A stretch of DNA of 35,974 nt, taken from Streptomyces sp. SM11 (lineage in GTDB: Bacteria > Actinomycetota > Actinomycetes > Streptomycetales > Streptomycetaceae). The stretch is taken from assembly GCF_002910905.1 (NCBI RefSeq), contig NZ_NEUE01000078.1:1-35974 (forward strand), in the 5' to 3' direction. The notes under the pieces are model-generated. The model ran no database searches. It was not told where the DNA came from and saw nothing but the letters and a program-made list of their open reading frames with translations. Positions 1 through 6,655 of this stretch are shown piece by piece (position 1 is the stretch's first letter; each line of letters starts with the position of its first letter). The translations under genes and the position numbers were made by a program.

Positions 1-2
1 GG

Positions 3-1439
3 GGCGTCGCCGAGCGGCTGCGCCCGGTGCTCGCCTCGCTCGCGGACCCGGCGATGGGCGTGCCCGGCGACGGTCTGGAGCGGCTCTGGGTGAACGAGCT
101 GCTGGGCGCGGCCGGCTCGGTCCTGGACGCCGCCGCGCGGGCCGTCCGGCACGGCGAACCCGTCCATCTCTCCGCTACCGACCTGGGTGTCCTGAAGACC
201 CCAGACAACGACGTGATCCTCGTCGGCCCCGCCCGCCGCGCCGCCGACCGGCTCTCGGCCCTGCTCGACGACGTCCTGGAGATCGCGGAGGGCACCGGGA
301 CCGACAGCGGGGTCCCCTCCGACCTCGCCCCGGACACCCGGCACCGGCCCACCCTGGTGAAGCTGATCCCGGTGGTGCTGGCCTCGATGCGCCGCGAGCT
401 GCACCACGGCTCACCGGTGATGCGCCATGCCATCCGGGTCGCGGTGGTCGCCGTCTGCGGGTACTTCGTGGGCGAGGCCGTGCCGCTCGGCCACGGCTAC
501 TGGGCGCCGATGACCGCCGTCATGGTGATGCGGCCCGAGTTCTCGCAGACGTACGCCCGTTCCGCGGGCCGCTTCGGCGGCACCCTGGTCGGTGTCGGGC
601 TGGCCACCGCCGTCGTGCAGACCGCCCATCCCGACGCCCGGCTCTCCGCCCTGCTCGCGGTGGTCTGCGCCGGGCTGATGTACCTGCTGATGCGCACCGG
701 CTACGCGGTCGGCCAGGTCTGTGTCGCCGCGTACGTCGTCTTCCTGCTCGGCATGGCCGGCGACGACTGGTCCCAGACCGTCACGGAACGCATCGTGCTG
801 ACGCTCGTCGGCGGGCTCCTCGCGATGATCTCGTACGCCGTCTACCCGGCCTGGGAGACCCCGCGGCTGCGCAACCGGCTGGCCGAGTGGCTGGTGGCGG
901 ACGGGCGGTACGCGGCCACGGTCGTCGACCGGTACGCGGACCCCGCCTCCCGGGGCGCCGATGACGTGCGGGACGCCCTGATCGCCACCCGGGAGGCCCG
1001 CGTGGCGTGGCAGGAGGCGCTGGCGACCGCCCAGCACGAACCCGTACGCCACCGGGGCATCTCCCGGGCCGCCGCCACCGACGCCCAGCACGCGCTGGCC
1101 CAGCTGGGCCGGTCCGCGATGGTCCTGGAGGCCCACCTGCCGGCCCGGTCTGCCGACCCGGTGCCCGGCGCCGCCCAGCTGGCCGAGGCGTTGCGCCGGG
1201 CCACCGAGAAGGGCGCCAAGGCGGTACGGGAGCGGCGGCTCCCGGACTGGCAGCCGGTGGTGGACGCGGTGGCCCACTGGGACATGCCCACACCGACGGA
1301 GGACGGCACGACACCGGTCGGTGACCCGGTCGTGCGCCGGGGCGCGGCGCTGCTCCTGGACGCGCTGGAGGAGTTCACCCGCGCCCTGGACGAGCGCGGC
1401 GGCTCCACCCGTGTCAGCAGCACGCTCGCCGGGAGCTGA
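3..1439 (+). CDS. FUSC family membrane transporter (5' end outside window)
   Basis: The frame is open from base 3, so the N-terminus is probably cut by the window edge; the first internal start candidate is a GTG at 27. The visible part is about 478 residues. A cytosolic N-terminal stretch is followed by a block of hydrophobic segments beginning near HAIRVAVVAVCGYFVG and containing GHGYWAPMTAVMVMRPEFSQ, which is typical of the FUSC (fusaric acid resistance, aromatic-acid exporter-like) family. A charged C-terminal cytoplasmic tail of about 190 residues follows. The family is thought to export aromatic or organic acids across the inner membrane; no substrate can be assigned here. It converges on the lipoprotein gene with a 21-bp gap. 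The family call is firm; substrate and true start are unknown. Confidence 0.82.
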   Translation, partial: GVAERLRPVLASLADPAMGVPGDGLERLWVNELLGAAGSVLDAAARAVRHGEPVHLSATDLGVLKTPDNDVILVGPARRAADRLSALLDDVLEIAEGTGTDSGVPSDLAPDTRHRPTLVKLIPVVLASMRRELHHGSPVMRHAIRVAVVAVCGYFVGEAVPLGHGYWAPMTAVMVMRPEFSQTYARSAGRFGGTLVGVGLATAVVQTAHPDARLSALLAVVCAGLMYLLMRTGYAVGQVCVAAYVVFLLGMAGDDWSQTVTERIVLTLVGGLLAMISYAVYPAWETPRLRNRLAEWLVADGRYAATVVDRYADPASRGADDVRDALIATREARVAWQEALATAQHEPVRHRGISRAAATDAQHALAQLGRSAMVLEAHLPARSADPVPGAAQLAEALRRATEKGAKAVRERRLPDWQPVVDAVAHWDMPTPTEDGTTPVGDPVVRRGAALLLDALEEFTRALDERGGSTRVSSTLAGS

Positions 1440-1460
1440 GCGGCCCGCCGGCGTCCGGCC

Positions 1461-1979
1461 TCAGGGCGCGGGGACCTCGGGCAGGTCCGGGAGGTCGGGG
1501 AGCGAGGGCGTGCCGCTCGGCAGCTTGCCCGATTCGGCCTTGGCGAGGGTGTCCTTGATGCCGCCCTCCCACGAGACGACCAGCTTCGTGCCGTCGACGG
1601 AGTCGATCGCGCCCATCGTGCGGCCGGCGGAGCCGCCGGCGCACTTCAGCGCCAGCATCGGCTCGCCGCCCATGTCCTTCACGTCGCCCTGGCACACGGA
1701 CCGGTCGGCGACGAGGGCGACCTTGCCGGCGGTGATGGACACGGTGACGCTCTTGCCGTCCGTCAGCCCCACCCAGGTGCCCTCCAGCGCGGCGGCGTCC
1801 GTGCCGCCGCTGCTGGCGGACTCCTCCGAGCCGTTGTCACCGCCGCTGCCGGGCTTCGCGCTCGCCGCGGAGTCCGCGCCGGAGTCCTTGCCCGCGTCGT
1901 CGCTGCCGCATGCCGTCAGCGCCAGTGCGGCGGCCAGACCGGCGACCACGGCGGCGCCGGTGCGTAGATGCCTGGTCAC
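1461..1979 (-). CDS. Small secreted lipoprotein, unknown function
   Basis: Encodes about 172 residues. I chose the GTG at 1979 because GAGGGGG lies just upstream and the protein then opens with a textbook lipoprotein signal: Arg-rich n-region, AAVVAGLAAALAL core and lipobox LTAC with the lipidated Cys near residue 24. Longer in-frame starts upstream would bury this signal. After the lipobox comes a low-complexity Gly/Ser/Asp/Glu linker (about residues 25-60), then a compact domain with EGTWVGLTDGKSVTVSITAGKVAL and two cysteines (in SVCQGD and LKCAGG) that could form a disulfide. It ends in a Pro/Leu/Asp tail. Such proteins are common in Streptomyces and their role is not known. Convergent with the FUSC gene. 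Confidence 0.8.
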   Translation of the reverse strand: MTRHLRTGAAVVAGLAAALALTACGSDDAGKDSGADSAASAKPGSGGDNGSEESASSGGTDAAALEGTWVGLTDGKSVTVSITAGKVALVADRSVCQGDVKDMGGEPMLALKCAGGSAGRTMGAIDSVDGTKLVVSWEGGIKDTLAKAESGKLPSGTPSLPDLPDLPEVPAP

Positions 1980-2144
1980 GTGGAGTTCCCCCTCGCTGTT
2001 CCTCCGGTCGAAAGACCGCGCCACGTTACCAAGGTCCGTGCGGATCAACTCCGGTGAGCGGGAGCGAAATAGGCGTGCCGTTCGTCTCCCTTCCGGAAGG
2101 GTGGGGCCGGGGCGGAAAAGCCTGTAGTCAAAGGAACACCCCGC

Positions 2145-2168
2145 GTGCACGTGCATCTGCTCATGCAT
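2145..2168 (+). promoter_or_regulatory. 24-bp conserved element upstream of the DUF397 gene (copy A)
   Basis: This begins GTGCACGTGCATCTGCTC and ends in ATGCAT. An almost identical copy (23 of 24 bases) sits on the minus strand at 3194-3217, upstream of the ATP-binding gene. The last six bases lie exactly 17 bp before a strong -10 hexamer, TATGAT, at 2186-2191, so the element occupies the -35 region. That position suits a regulator binding site that controls RNA polymerase access or replaces a poor -35. The natural candidate regulator is the XRE-DUF5753 protein of the same cassette; this is inference. Confidence 0.6.
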
Positions 2169-2185
2169 TGGCATATGAACAGAGC

Positions 2186-2191
2186 TATGAT
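2186..2191 (+). promoter_or_regulatory. Candidate -10 box for the DUF397 gene
   Basis: TATGAT is a near-consensus -10 sequence in otherwise GC-rich DNA, 44 bp upstream of the chosen GTG start. No good -35 lies 16-18 bp upstream; instead the conserved 24-bp element ends there, which suggests regulator-dependent transcription. A TTGACA at 2201-2206 has no matching -10 at the right distance. Confidence 0.45.
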
Positions 2192-2235
2192 CCGAGCTAG
2201 TTGACACTTGCACCTTGCAACTCGGGGAGCGTCCT

Positions 2236-2478
2236 GTGCACCACGTGTACAACGGCATGGCGGCCACAGAGCTTCACGGAGCCGTCTGGCAGAAGAGCAG
2301 GCACAGCAACTCCCAGGGATCCTGCGTGGAGTTCGCTCGGCTGCCCGGAGGGAATGTGGCGATGCGGAACTCCCGTCACCCCGACGGGCCCGCACTCGTC
2401 TATACGCCCGCGGAGATCGAGGCGCTGCTGCTGGGCGTCAAGGACGGCGAGTTCGACCATCTGGCCGCCGGCGCCTGA
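2236..2478 (+). CDS. DUF397 domain small protein (WhiJ-cassette partner)
   Basis: Encodes about 80 residues. The GTG at 2236 is preferred because GGGGAG lies six bases upstream; a TTG at 2215 is a weaker alternative. The sequence has the DUF397 pattern: WQKSRHSNSQGSCVEFAR, then VAMRNSRHPDGP and YTPAEIEALLLGVKDGEFDH. In Streptomyces, DUF397 proteins are encoded next to XRE-DUF5753 regulators and GHKL ATP-binding proteins, as in the whiJ and abaA-like loci, and are thought to act through the regulator during development. All three cassette members are present here (2236-4271). It converges on the ATP-binding gene across a strong hairpin. Confidence 0.85.
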   Translation: MHHVYNGMAATELHGAVWQKSRHSNSQGSCVEFARLPGGNVAMRNSRHPDGPALVYTPAEIEALLLGVKDGEFDHLAAGA

Positions 2479-2507
2479 TACGGCCGGACGGCCACCGGCG
2501 CCCGCCG

Positions 2508-2538
2508 CCGGGCCCGGCCCACGACGGGCCGGACCCGG
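2508..2538. terminator. Bidirectional hairpin between convergent genes
   Basis: CCGGGCCCGGCCC at 2508-2520 pairs with GGGCCGGACCCGG at 2526-2538, giving a 13-bp stem with one mismatch and a five-base ACGAC loop. It lies between the 3' ends of the DUF397 gene and the ATP-binding gene. There is no U-run, as is usual for streptomycete terminators. Confidence 0.65.
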
Positions 2539-2543
2539 GGTTC

Positions 2544-3071
2544 CTACGTATCCGGCTTCGTGTTCTCCGGCAGCCGGAAGAGGGCCCAGACGACCTTGCC
2601 GTACAACGGACCCGACGGCAGTTCCCCGAGCGGCACGGGGGAGGGGTGCCAGCCCCAGCTGTCGCTGACGCACTCCACCAGGAACAGCCCACGGCCGGAT
2701 TCGGCCGAATCCGCGGCCTCGCCCGCCACCGGGCTCTCCCGGCTGGGGTCGCGCACCGCGCACACCAGGCGCGAGGTCCAGCGCATCAGATGCAGTCGCA
2801 CCGGCGGGTCCTGGAACTCCCGGGGCGGATCGCCGGGCAGCGCGTGGCGCAGGGCGTTGGTGACGAGTTCGGACACCACCAGGGCGACATCGTCGAAACG
2901 GTCGCCCAGCTCCCATCGCTCCAGCGTCGAACGGGTGAACTTCCGTGCGCCGCCGACCGCTTCGTAGCGTGCGGGCAGAGCGCAGGACGCCGATCCGGCA
3001 ACCCCTGAGGGGTCGGTGGGGGGAAGCCCCTGCCGTAACGGCTCGAGCATCGTCGATCCATTCGTCCCCAT
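2544..3071 (-). CDS. GHKL (HATPase_c) ATP-binding regulatory protein, anti-sigma-factor-like
   Basis: Encodes about 175 residues. ATG 3071 is chosen with GGGAG eight bases upstream; ATG 3050 is possible. The N-box is VVSELVTNALRHA (Glu and Asn of the ATP lid), followed by VRDPS and a glycine-rich ESGRGLFLVECVSDSWG, as in RsbW/SpoIIAB-type proteins. Such small single-domain ATP-binding proteins in Streptomyces may bind sigma or anti-anti-sigma partners; kinase activity is not shown. Codon 12 is TTA (bases 3036-3038), the only in-frame TTA I found in the window, so translation probably depends on the bldA tRNA. It belongs to the WhiJ-like cassette and has the shared 24-bp element in its upstream region. 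Confidence 0.85.
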   Translation of the reverse strand: MGTNGSTMLEPLRQGLPPTDPSGVAGSASCALPARYEAVGGARKFTRSTLERWELGDRFDDVALVVSELVTNALRHALPGDPPREFQDPPVRLHLMRWTSRLVCAVRDPSRESPVAGEAADSAESGRGLFLVECVSDSWGWHPSPVPLGELPSGPLYGKVVWALFRLPENTKPDT

Positions 3072-3095
3072 ACGAGGCACTCCCGGGATTCGCGG

Positions 3096-3125
3096 CTGTA
3101 GCGGCACTGCCTGTAGCGGTACTGC
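3096..3125. repeat. 15-bp tandem repeat in leader of ATP-binding gene
   Basis: CTGTAGCGGCACTGC (3096-3110) is followed at once by CTGTAGCGGTACTGC (3111-3125), and a related inverted piece, GTACAGCGGCAC, follows at about 3131-3142. The block lies between the 24-bp element (copy B) and the start of the ATP-binding gene, so it would be in the 5' leader or an operator array. Apart from this, copy B and the start of the downstream promoter region, I see nothing else in the 336-bp gap 3072-3407. Confidence 0.6.
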
Positions 3126-3193
3126 GGGGGGTACAGCGGCACAACACGAGCACGCAGGTGCGCGAGGGCCATGGTTCCGAATGCGCAGGGCAG

Positions 3194-3217
3194 ATGCAAG
3201 AGCAGATGCACGTGCAC
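3194..3217 (-). promoter_or_regulatory. 24-bp conserved element upstream of the ATP-binding gene (copy B)
   Basis: Read on the minus strand it matches copy A at 2145-2168 in 23 of 24 positions, with one A-to-T change near the end. It points toward the ATP-binding gene, whose start is 122 bp downstream. Unlike copy A, the hexamer 17 bp downstream (AACCAT) is a poor -10. The shared element suggests that one regulator controls both cassette genes. Confidence 0.6.
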
Positions 3218-3407
3218 ACGCCGGACCTGCCCGATACCGTGGTGGTTCCGGGGTATTTCTGCCCGGGGCCAGTTTCGGAGCTTCGTAAACGTCTTCCCAT
3301 TTCCGTAATCGGATGAGTACGGGCTGGAGCGTTTTGGTGGCAGAATCCGGCACTCGGGGTTCCGGGGGGCTCCGGGTGCCAGGTAGGCGATGGGGAGGGT
3401 CGGACCA

Positions 3408-4271
3408 GTGTCGGCAGGCGAGTCGAGTGGATCGGTGGTGCGACGCATCCTCCTGGGCTCTCAGCTCAGGAGACTGCGGGAGTCGCGCGGCATCACCCGT
3501 GAGGCGGCCGGCTACTCGATCCGGGCCTCCGAATCGAAGATCAGCCGCATGGAGTTGGGACGGGTGAGCTTCAAGGCCAGGGACGTCGAGGACCTGCTCA
3601 CGCTCTACGGAGTCGCGGACGAGGCGGAGCGGGAGTCCCTCCTCGGTCTGGCCCGCGAGGCCAACGTGGCGGGCTGGTGGCACAGTTACGGAGACGTGCT
3701 GCCCGGCTGGTTCCAGACGTACATCGGTCTGGAGGGCGCGGCCTCCCTCATCCGTATCTATGAAGTCCAGTTCGTGCACGGGCTGTTGCAGACCGAGGCG
3801 TATGCCCACGCCGTCGTCTCGCGCGGGATGCGAGGCGCCTCGCCCGCGGAGGTCGACCGCCGGGTCGCCCTGCGTCTGGAGCGCCAGAAGGCGCTCGTCT
3901 CGGAGCGCGCCCCGACGTTCCACGCCGTTCTCGACGAGGCGGCGCTGCGCCGCCCGTACGGCGAACGCGACGTCATGCGTGCCCAATTGCGGCATCTGAT
4001 CGATATGTCGGAGCAGCCGAACATCACACTCCAGGTCATGCCCTTCAGTCACGGCGGTCATGCCGGTGAGAGCGGCTCTTTCACGATGCTGCGTTTCCCG
4101 GAATCCGATCTGTCGGACATTGTCTATTTGGAGCAGCTGACGAGTGCGCTCTATCTGGACAAGCCCGAGGAAGTCGCACAGTACGAAAAGGCCATAGCGG
4201 GCCTCGCCCAGGACAGTCCCGCACCGGAAGAGAGTCGGGATCTTCTGCGCGGTCTACTCCAACTGACGTAA
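3408..4271 (+). CDS. XRE-family helix-turn-helix regulator with DUF5753 (WhiJ-like)
   Basis: Encodes about 287 residues. GTG 3408 has GGGAGGG seven to eight bases upstream; ATG 3390 in the same frame is an alternative adding six residues. The N-terminal HTH covers roughly residues 12-65 (LRRLRESRGITREAAGYSIR, then ISRMELGR). The rest is the DUF5753 domain, with VLPGWFQTYIGLEGAA, QFVHGLLQTEAYA and ITLQVMPFSHGGHAG as recognisable blocks. This family includes WhiJ, a developmental regulator of S. coelicolor, and is usually paired with DUF397 proteins as here. It is the likely ligand of the two 24-bp elements upstream of its neighbours. No copy of the element lies upstream of its own start. Confidence 0.88.
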   Translation: MSAGESSGSVVRRILLGSQLRRLRESRGITREAAGYSIRASESKISRMELGRVSFKARDVEDLLTLYGVADEAERESLLGLAREANVAGWWHSYGDVLPGWFQTYIGLEGAASLIRIYEVQFVHGLLQTEAYAHAVVSRGMRGASPAEVDRRVALRLERQKALVSERAPTFHAVLDEAALRRPYGERDVMRAQLRHLIDMSEQPNITLQVMPFSHGGHAGESGSFTMLRFPESDLSDIVYLEQLTSALYLDKPEEVAQYEKAIAGLAQDSPAPEESRDLLRGLLQLT

Positions 4272-4329
4272 TTTCTCAGTACGATGACGTTGCATCAGGA
4301 GTCTGCGAACGCCTGCAGTAAGGGAATGC

Positions 4330-5787
4330 ATGTCCTTCTTCCATGAACTGGCCCACCAGTACATCGACGGCGAGTGGCTGACTGGCAGCGGCTCGTGGGA
4401 CATCATCGATTTCAATCCCTACAACGGCGAGAAACTCGCCGCCGTCACCGTGGCCACCGCGCTGGAGGTCGACCGGGCCTACCGGGCCGCCGAGCGGGCG
4501 CAGCAGGAGTGGGCCGGCGTCAACCCGTACGAGCGGCGTGCCGTCCTCGAACGCGCGCTCCACATCACCGGTGAGCGCGCCGAGGAGATCGCCGAGGCGA
4601 TCATCGACGAACTGGGCGGCACCCGGCTGCGGGCCCAGTACGAGGTCCGCGGTGCGACGGAGTTCCTGCGCGAGGCGATCCACCAGGCGCTGCGGCCCAC
4701 CGGGCGGCTGCTGCCCGCCGTGGGCGACGGCCGGGAGAACCGGCTCTACCGGCTGCCCGTCGGCGTCGTGGGCGTCATCAGCGCCTTCAACTTCCCTTTC
4801 CTGGTAACGATGAAGTCGGTGGCGCCCGCCCTGGCGCTCGGCAACGCGGTCGTCGTGAAGCCCCATCAGAACGCGCCCGTCGTGGGCGGCGGACTGATAG
4901 CGAAGACATTCGAGGACGCCGGGCTGCCCGCCGGGCTACTCAACGTCGTCATCACCGACAGCGCCGAGATCGGCGACGCGTTCATCGAGCACCCTGTGCC
5001 CAAGGTGATCTCGTTCACCGGCTCCGACCGGGTCGGCCGGCACATCGCCGCAACCGCGGCGGGCGCCTTCAAGCGGACCATCCTGGAACTGAGCGGCAAC
5101 AGCGCCCTGGTGGTGCTGGAGGACGCCGATGTCGACTACGCGGTCCGGGCCGCCGTCTTCAGCCGCTTCCTGCACCAGGGGCAGGTCAGCATGGCGGCCA
5201 ACCGGATCCTGGTGGACCGGTCGGTGGCGGTGGAGTTCACCGAGCGGTTCACCGCCGAGGTGGCCGCGCTCAGGACCGGGGACCCGAGGGACCCGGAGAC
5301 CCGGATCGGGCCGGTCATCAACGCCTTCCAGGCCGACGCGCTGGACGCCCTCGTCGACCGGGCGGTCGCGGACGGCGCGACGGCCCTCGTGCGGGGCCGG
5401 ACCGTCGGCAACGTCGTCGGGCCGACCGTCCTTACCGGGCTCGCGGAGGACTCCCCGCTGCTTCACCAGGAGATCCTCGGCCCGGTGGCCCTGCTGATGA
5501 CGTTCGACGGCGAGGAGGAGGCCGCGCGGATCGTCAACGAGGGCCCGTACGGCCTCAGCGGCGCGGTGCACACCCGGGACGTGGAGCGCGGGGTGAAGTT
5601 CGCGCAGCGCATCGTCAGCGGGATGTTCCACGTCAACGACTCCACCGTGCAGGACGATCCGCTGGTCGCGTTCGGCGGCGAGAAGACCTCCGGGTTGGGG
5701 CGGCTGAACGGCGAGGCCGTGGTGGAGGCGTTCACCACGCAGAAGTGGATGTCGATCCAGCACGGCCGCTCGGTCTTCCCGTTCTGA
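4330..5787 (+). CDS. Aldehyde dehydrogenase family protein with Ser in place of the catalytic Cys
   Basis: Encodes 485 residues, full length for the NAD(P)-dependent ALDH superfamily and closest in style to benzaldehyde/vanillin dehydrogenases. ATG 4330 has GGGA just upstream. Visible landmarks are SAFNFP (Asn about 154), VKPHQNAP (Lys about 177 in the cofactor site), FTGSDRVG, and the general-base Glu about 253 in LELSGNS. At the nucleophile, where the family has GQxC, this protein reads GQVSMAANR, so residue 287 is Ser (AGC at 5188-5190). A single T-to-A change from TGC would explain it. ALDHs lacking this Cys generally cannot form the thiohemiacetal, so dehydrogenase activity is doubtful; esterase-like or non-catalytic roles are possible. 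It lies 58 bp downstream of the WhiJ-like regulator gene. Confidence 0.88.
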   Translation: MSFFHELAHQYIDGEWLTGSGSWDIIDFNPYNGEKLAAVTVATALEVDRAYRAAERAQQEWAGVNPYERRAVLERALHITGERAEEIAEAIIDELGGTRLRAQYEVRGATEFLREAIHQALRPTGRLLPAVGDGRENRLYRLPVGVVGVISAFNFPFLVTMKSVAPALALGNAVVVKPHQNAPVVGGGLIAKTFEDAGLPAGLLNVVITDSAEIGDAFIEHPVPKVISFTGSDRVGRHIAATAAGAFKRTILELSGNSALVVLEDADVDYAVRAAVFSRFLHQGQVSMAANRILVDRSVAVEFTERFTAEVAALRTGDPRDPETRIGPVINAFQADALDALVDRAVADGATALVRGRTVGNVVGPTVLTGLAEDSPLLHQEILGPVALLMTFDGEEEAARIVNEGPYGLSGAVHTRDVERGVKFAQRIVSGMFHVNDSTVQDDPLVAFGGEKTSGLGRLNGEAVVEAFTTQKWMSIQHGRSVFPF

Positions 5788-5804
5788 GCGGGCCCTCGGC
5801 CCGC
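5788..5804 (+). terminator. Hairpin directly after the aldehyde dehydrogenase stop
   Basis: GCGGGCC, loop CTC, GGCCCGC forms a perfect 7-bp stem starting on the base after the TGA. It is followed by a short pyrimidine-rich GCTCGG-type tract containing TTT. Likely terminates the regulator-ALDH transcription unit. Confidence 0.5.
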
Positions 5805-5823
5805 CTCGGTTTCGCTGCCCCTG

Positions 5824-5922
5824 GTGTTCACCTCCGTGGTCACGGCCCCGATGCTCCTGTTCGTGGCAGTGGCACACCGACCGGCCGTCCGCAAGCGGGC
5901 CCGCTACCCTAGTCAAAGTTGA
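5824..5922 (+). pseudogene. Short hydrophobic ORF, possible membrane-protein remnant
   Basis: A 32-codon frame starting GTG 5824 and ending TGA 5920-5922 reads as one strongly hydrophobic helix (VFTSVVTAPMLLFVAVAH) followed by a basic tail (RPAVRKRAR), the look of a last transmembrane segment with a positive cytoplasmic end. Codon third positions are GC-rich up to about 5905. It continues in the same frame after the ALDH stop and lacks a clear ribosome binding site. It could be the degenerate 3' end of a lost permease, a genuine microprotein, or chance. Its last codons run into the first PadR operator. Confidence 0.25.
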
Positions 5923-5925
5923 ATA
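5910..5925. promoter_or_regulatory. PadR operator 1, upstream of the padR-like gene
   Basis: TAGTCAAAGTTGAATA is an inverted repeat with 7-bp half-sites around a 2-bp centre and one mismatch against the perfect site at 6625-6640. It lies 14 bp upstream of the regulator start, so binding there would give autorepression. Confidence 0.65.
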
Positions 5926-5939
5926 GGAAGAAGGGTGTC

Positions 5940-6581
5940 ATGTCCGCGATCCGGCTGCTGGTTCTCGGCGCCGTGCGTATGCACGGCCGCGCGCACGGCT
6001 ATCAGGTCCGCAACGACCTGGAGTACTGGGGCGCGCACGAGTGGTCCAACGCCAAGCCCGGGTCGATCTACCACGCCCTGAAGCAGATGGCGAAGCAGGG
6101 ACTGCTCCTCGCGCACGAGACGGCCCCCTCCACGGCGGGCGGCCCGCCGCGCACCGAGTACGAGCTCACGGACGAAGGGCTGGCGGAGTGCCGCAGCCTG
6201 CTGCGTGCGGCCATCCGCTCCTACGACCAGAACATGGACGTCCTCTCGGCGGCGATCGGGTTCATCGTCGACCTGCCCCGGGAGGAGGCGGTCGCGCTGC
6301 TCAAAGAGCGGATCGAGGGCATCGAGGAGTGGCGCAGGTCGGTCACCGAGTACTACACCCCCGAGGACGGCCCGGAATCCCTCGGCCACATCGGCGAGAT
6401 CATGAACCTGTGGGTGCACTCGGCCGACAGTGGTGCGGAGTGGACCCGGGGCCTGATCGCCCGCATCGAGGGCGGCGCGTACACCTTCGCGGGCGAGGGT
6501 GACCCGTTCGTCGGGCTGCTCGCCGACGACGAGGAGAACCCGTACGCCACCGGTGTCCCCCATCCCGGGGATCGCGACTAA
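5940..6581 (+). CDS. PadR family transcriptional regulator
   Basis: Encodes about 213 residues. ATG 5940 has AGGAAGAAGGG upstream. The N-terminal winged helix-turn-helix runs from SAIRLLVLGAVRMHGRAHGY through KPGSIYHALKQMAKQGLL to RTEYELTDEGL, as in PadR (PF03551). The C-terminal half is helical and longer than in minimal PadR proteins, resembling the Vir_act_alpha_C dimerisation region. PadR proteins typically repress a neighbouring efflux or detoxification operon and let go on ligand binding. Here the gene is 74 bp upstream of a DrrAB-type exporter. Copies of one inverted repeat occur before its own start, at its 3' end and before the exporter, consistent with dual control. Confidence 0.9.
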   Translation: MSAIRLLVLGAVRMHGRAHGYQVRNDLEYWGAHEWSNAKPGSIYHALKQMAKQGLLLAHETAPSTAGGPPRTEYELTDEGLAECRSLLRAAIRSYDQNMDVLSAAIGFIVDLPREEAVALLKERIEGIEEWRRSVTEYYTPEDGPESLGHIGEIMNLWVHSADSGAEWTRGLIARIEGGAYTFAGEGDPFVGLLADDEENPYATGVPHPGDRD

Positions 6582-6594
6582 TCAAGTTTGACGA
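6579..6594. promoter_or_regulatory. PadR operator 2, overlapping the exporter -35 box
   Basis: TAATCAAGTTTGACGA matches the 6625-6640 palindrome with two mismatches. It overlaps the padR stop codon and contains the TTGACG -35 hexamer of the exporter promoter. Its start is 46 bp from that of operator 3. Confidence 0.6.
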
Positions 6595-6616
6595 ATGCTG
6601 CGGCGGGGTTTATCTT
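6588..6616 (+). promoter_or_regulatory. Promoter of the drrAB-type operon
   Basis: TTGACG (6588-6593) and TATCTT (6611-6616) are separated by exactly 17 bp, a good fit to the vegetative HrdB consensus. The expected transcript start is near 6623, within or beside operator 3. The promoter is thus bracketed by two operators, a clear repression layout. Confidence 0.65.
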
Positions 6617-6624
6617 CGATCCAC

Positions 6625-6640
6625 TAGTCAAGTTTGACTA
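6625..6640. promoter_or_regulatory. PadR operator 3, perfect palindrome before the exporter
   Basis: TAGTCAAGTTTGACTA has perfect 7-bp arms around a GT centre. It lies just downstream of the -10 box and 15 bp upstream of the GTG start of the ATPase gene. Confidence 0.75.
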
Positions 6641-6655
6641 CAAAGGGGTGGAAGG

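Noticed and set aside
2201..2206. TTGACA as a -35 box for the DUF397 gene
   Set aside because: The matching -10 position falls on the ribosome binding site at about 2224-2229, which is not AT-rich; TATGAT at 2186 is the better promoter mark.
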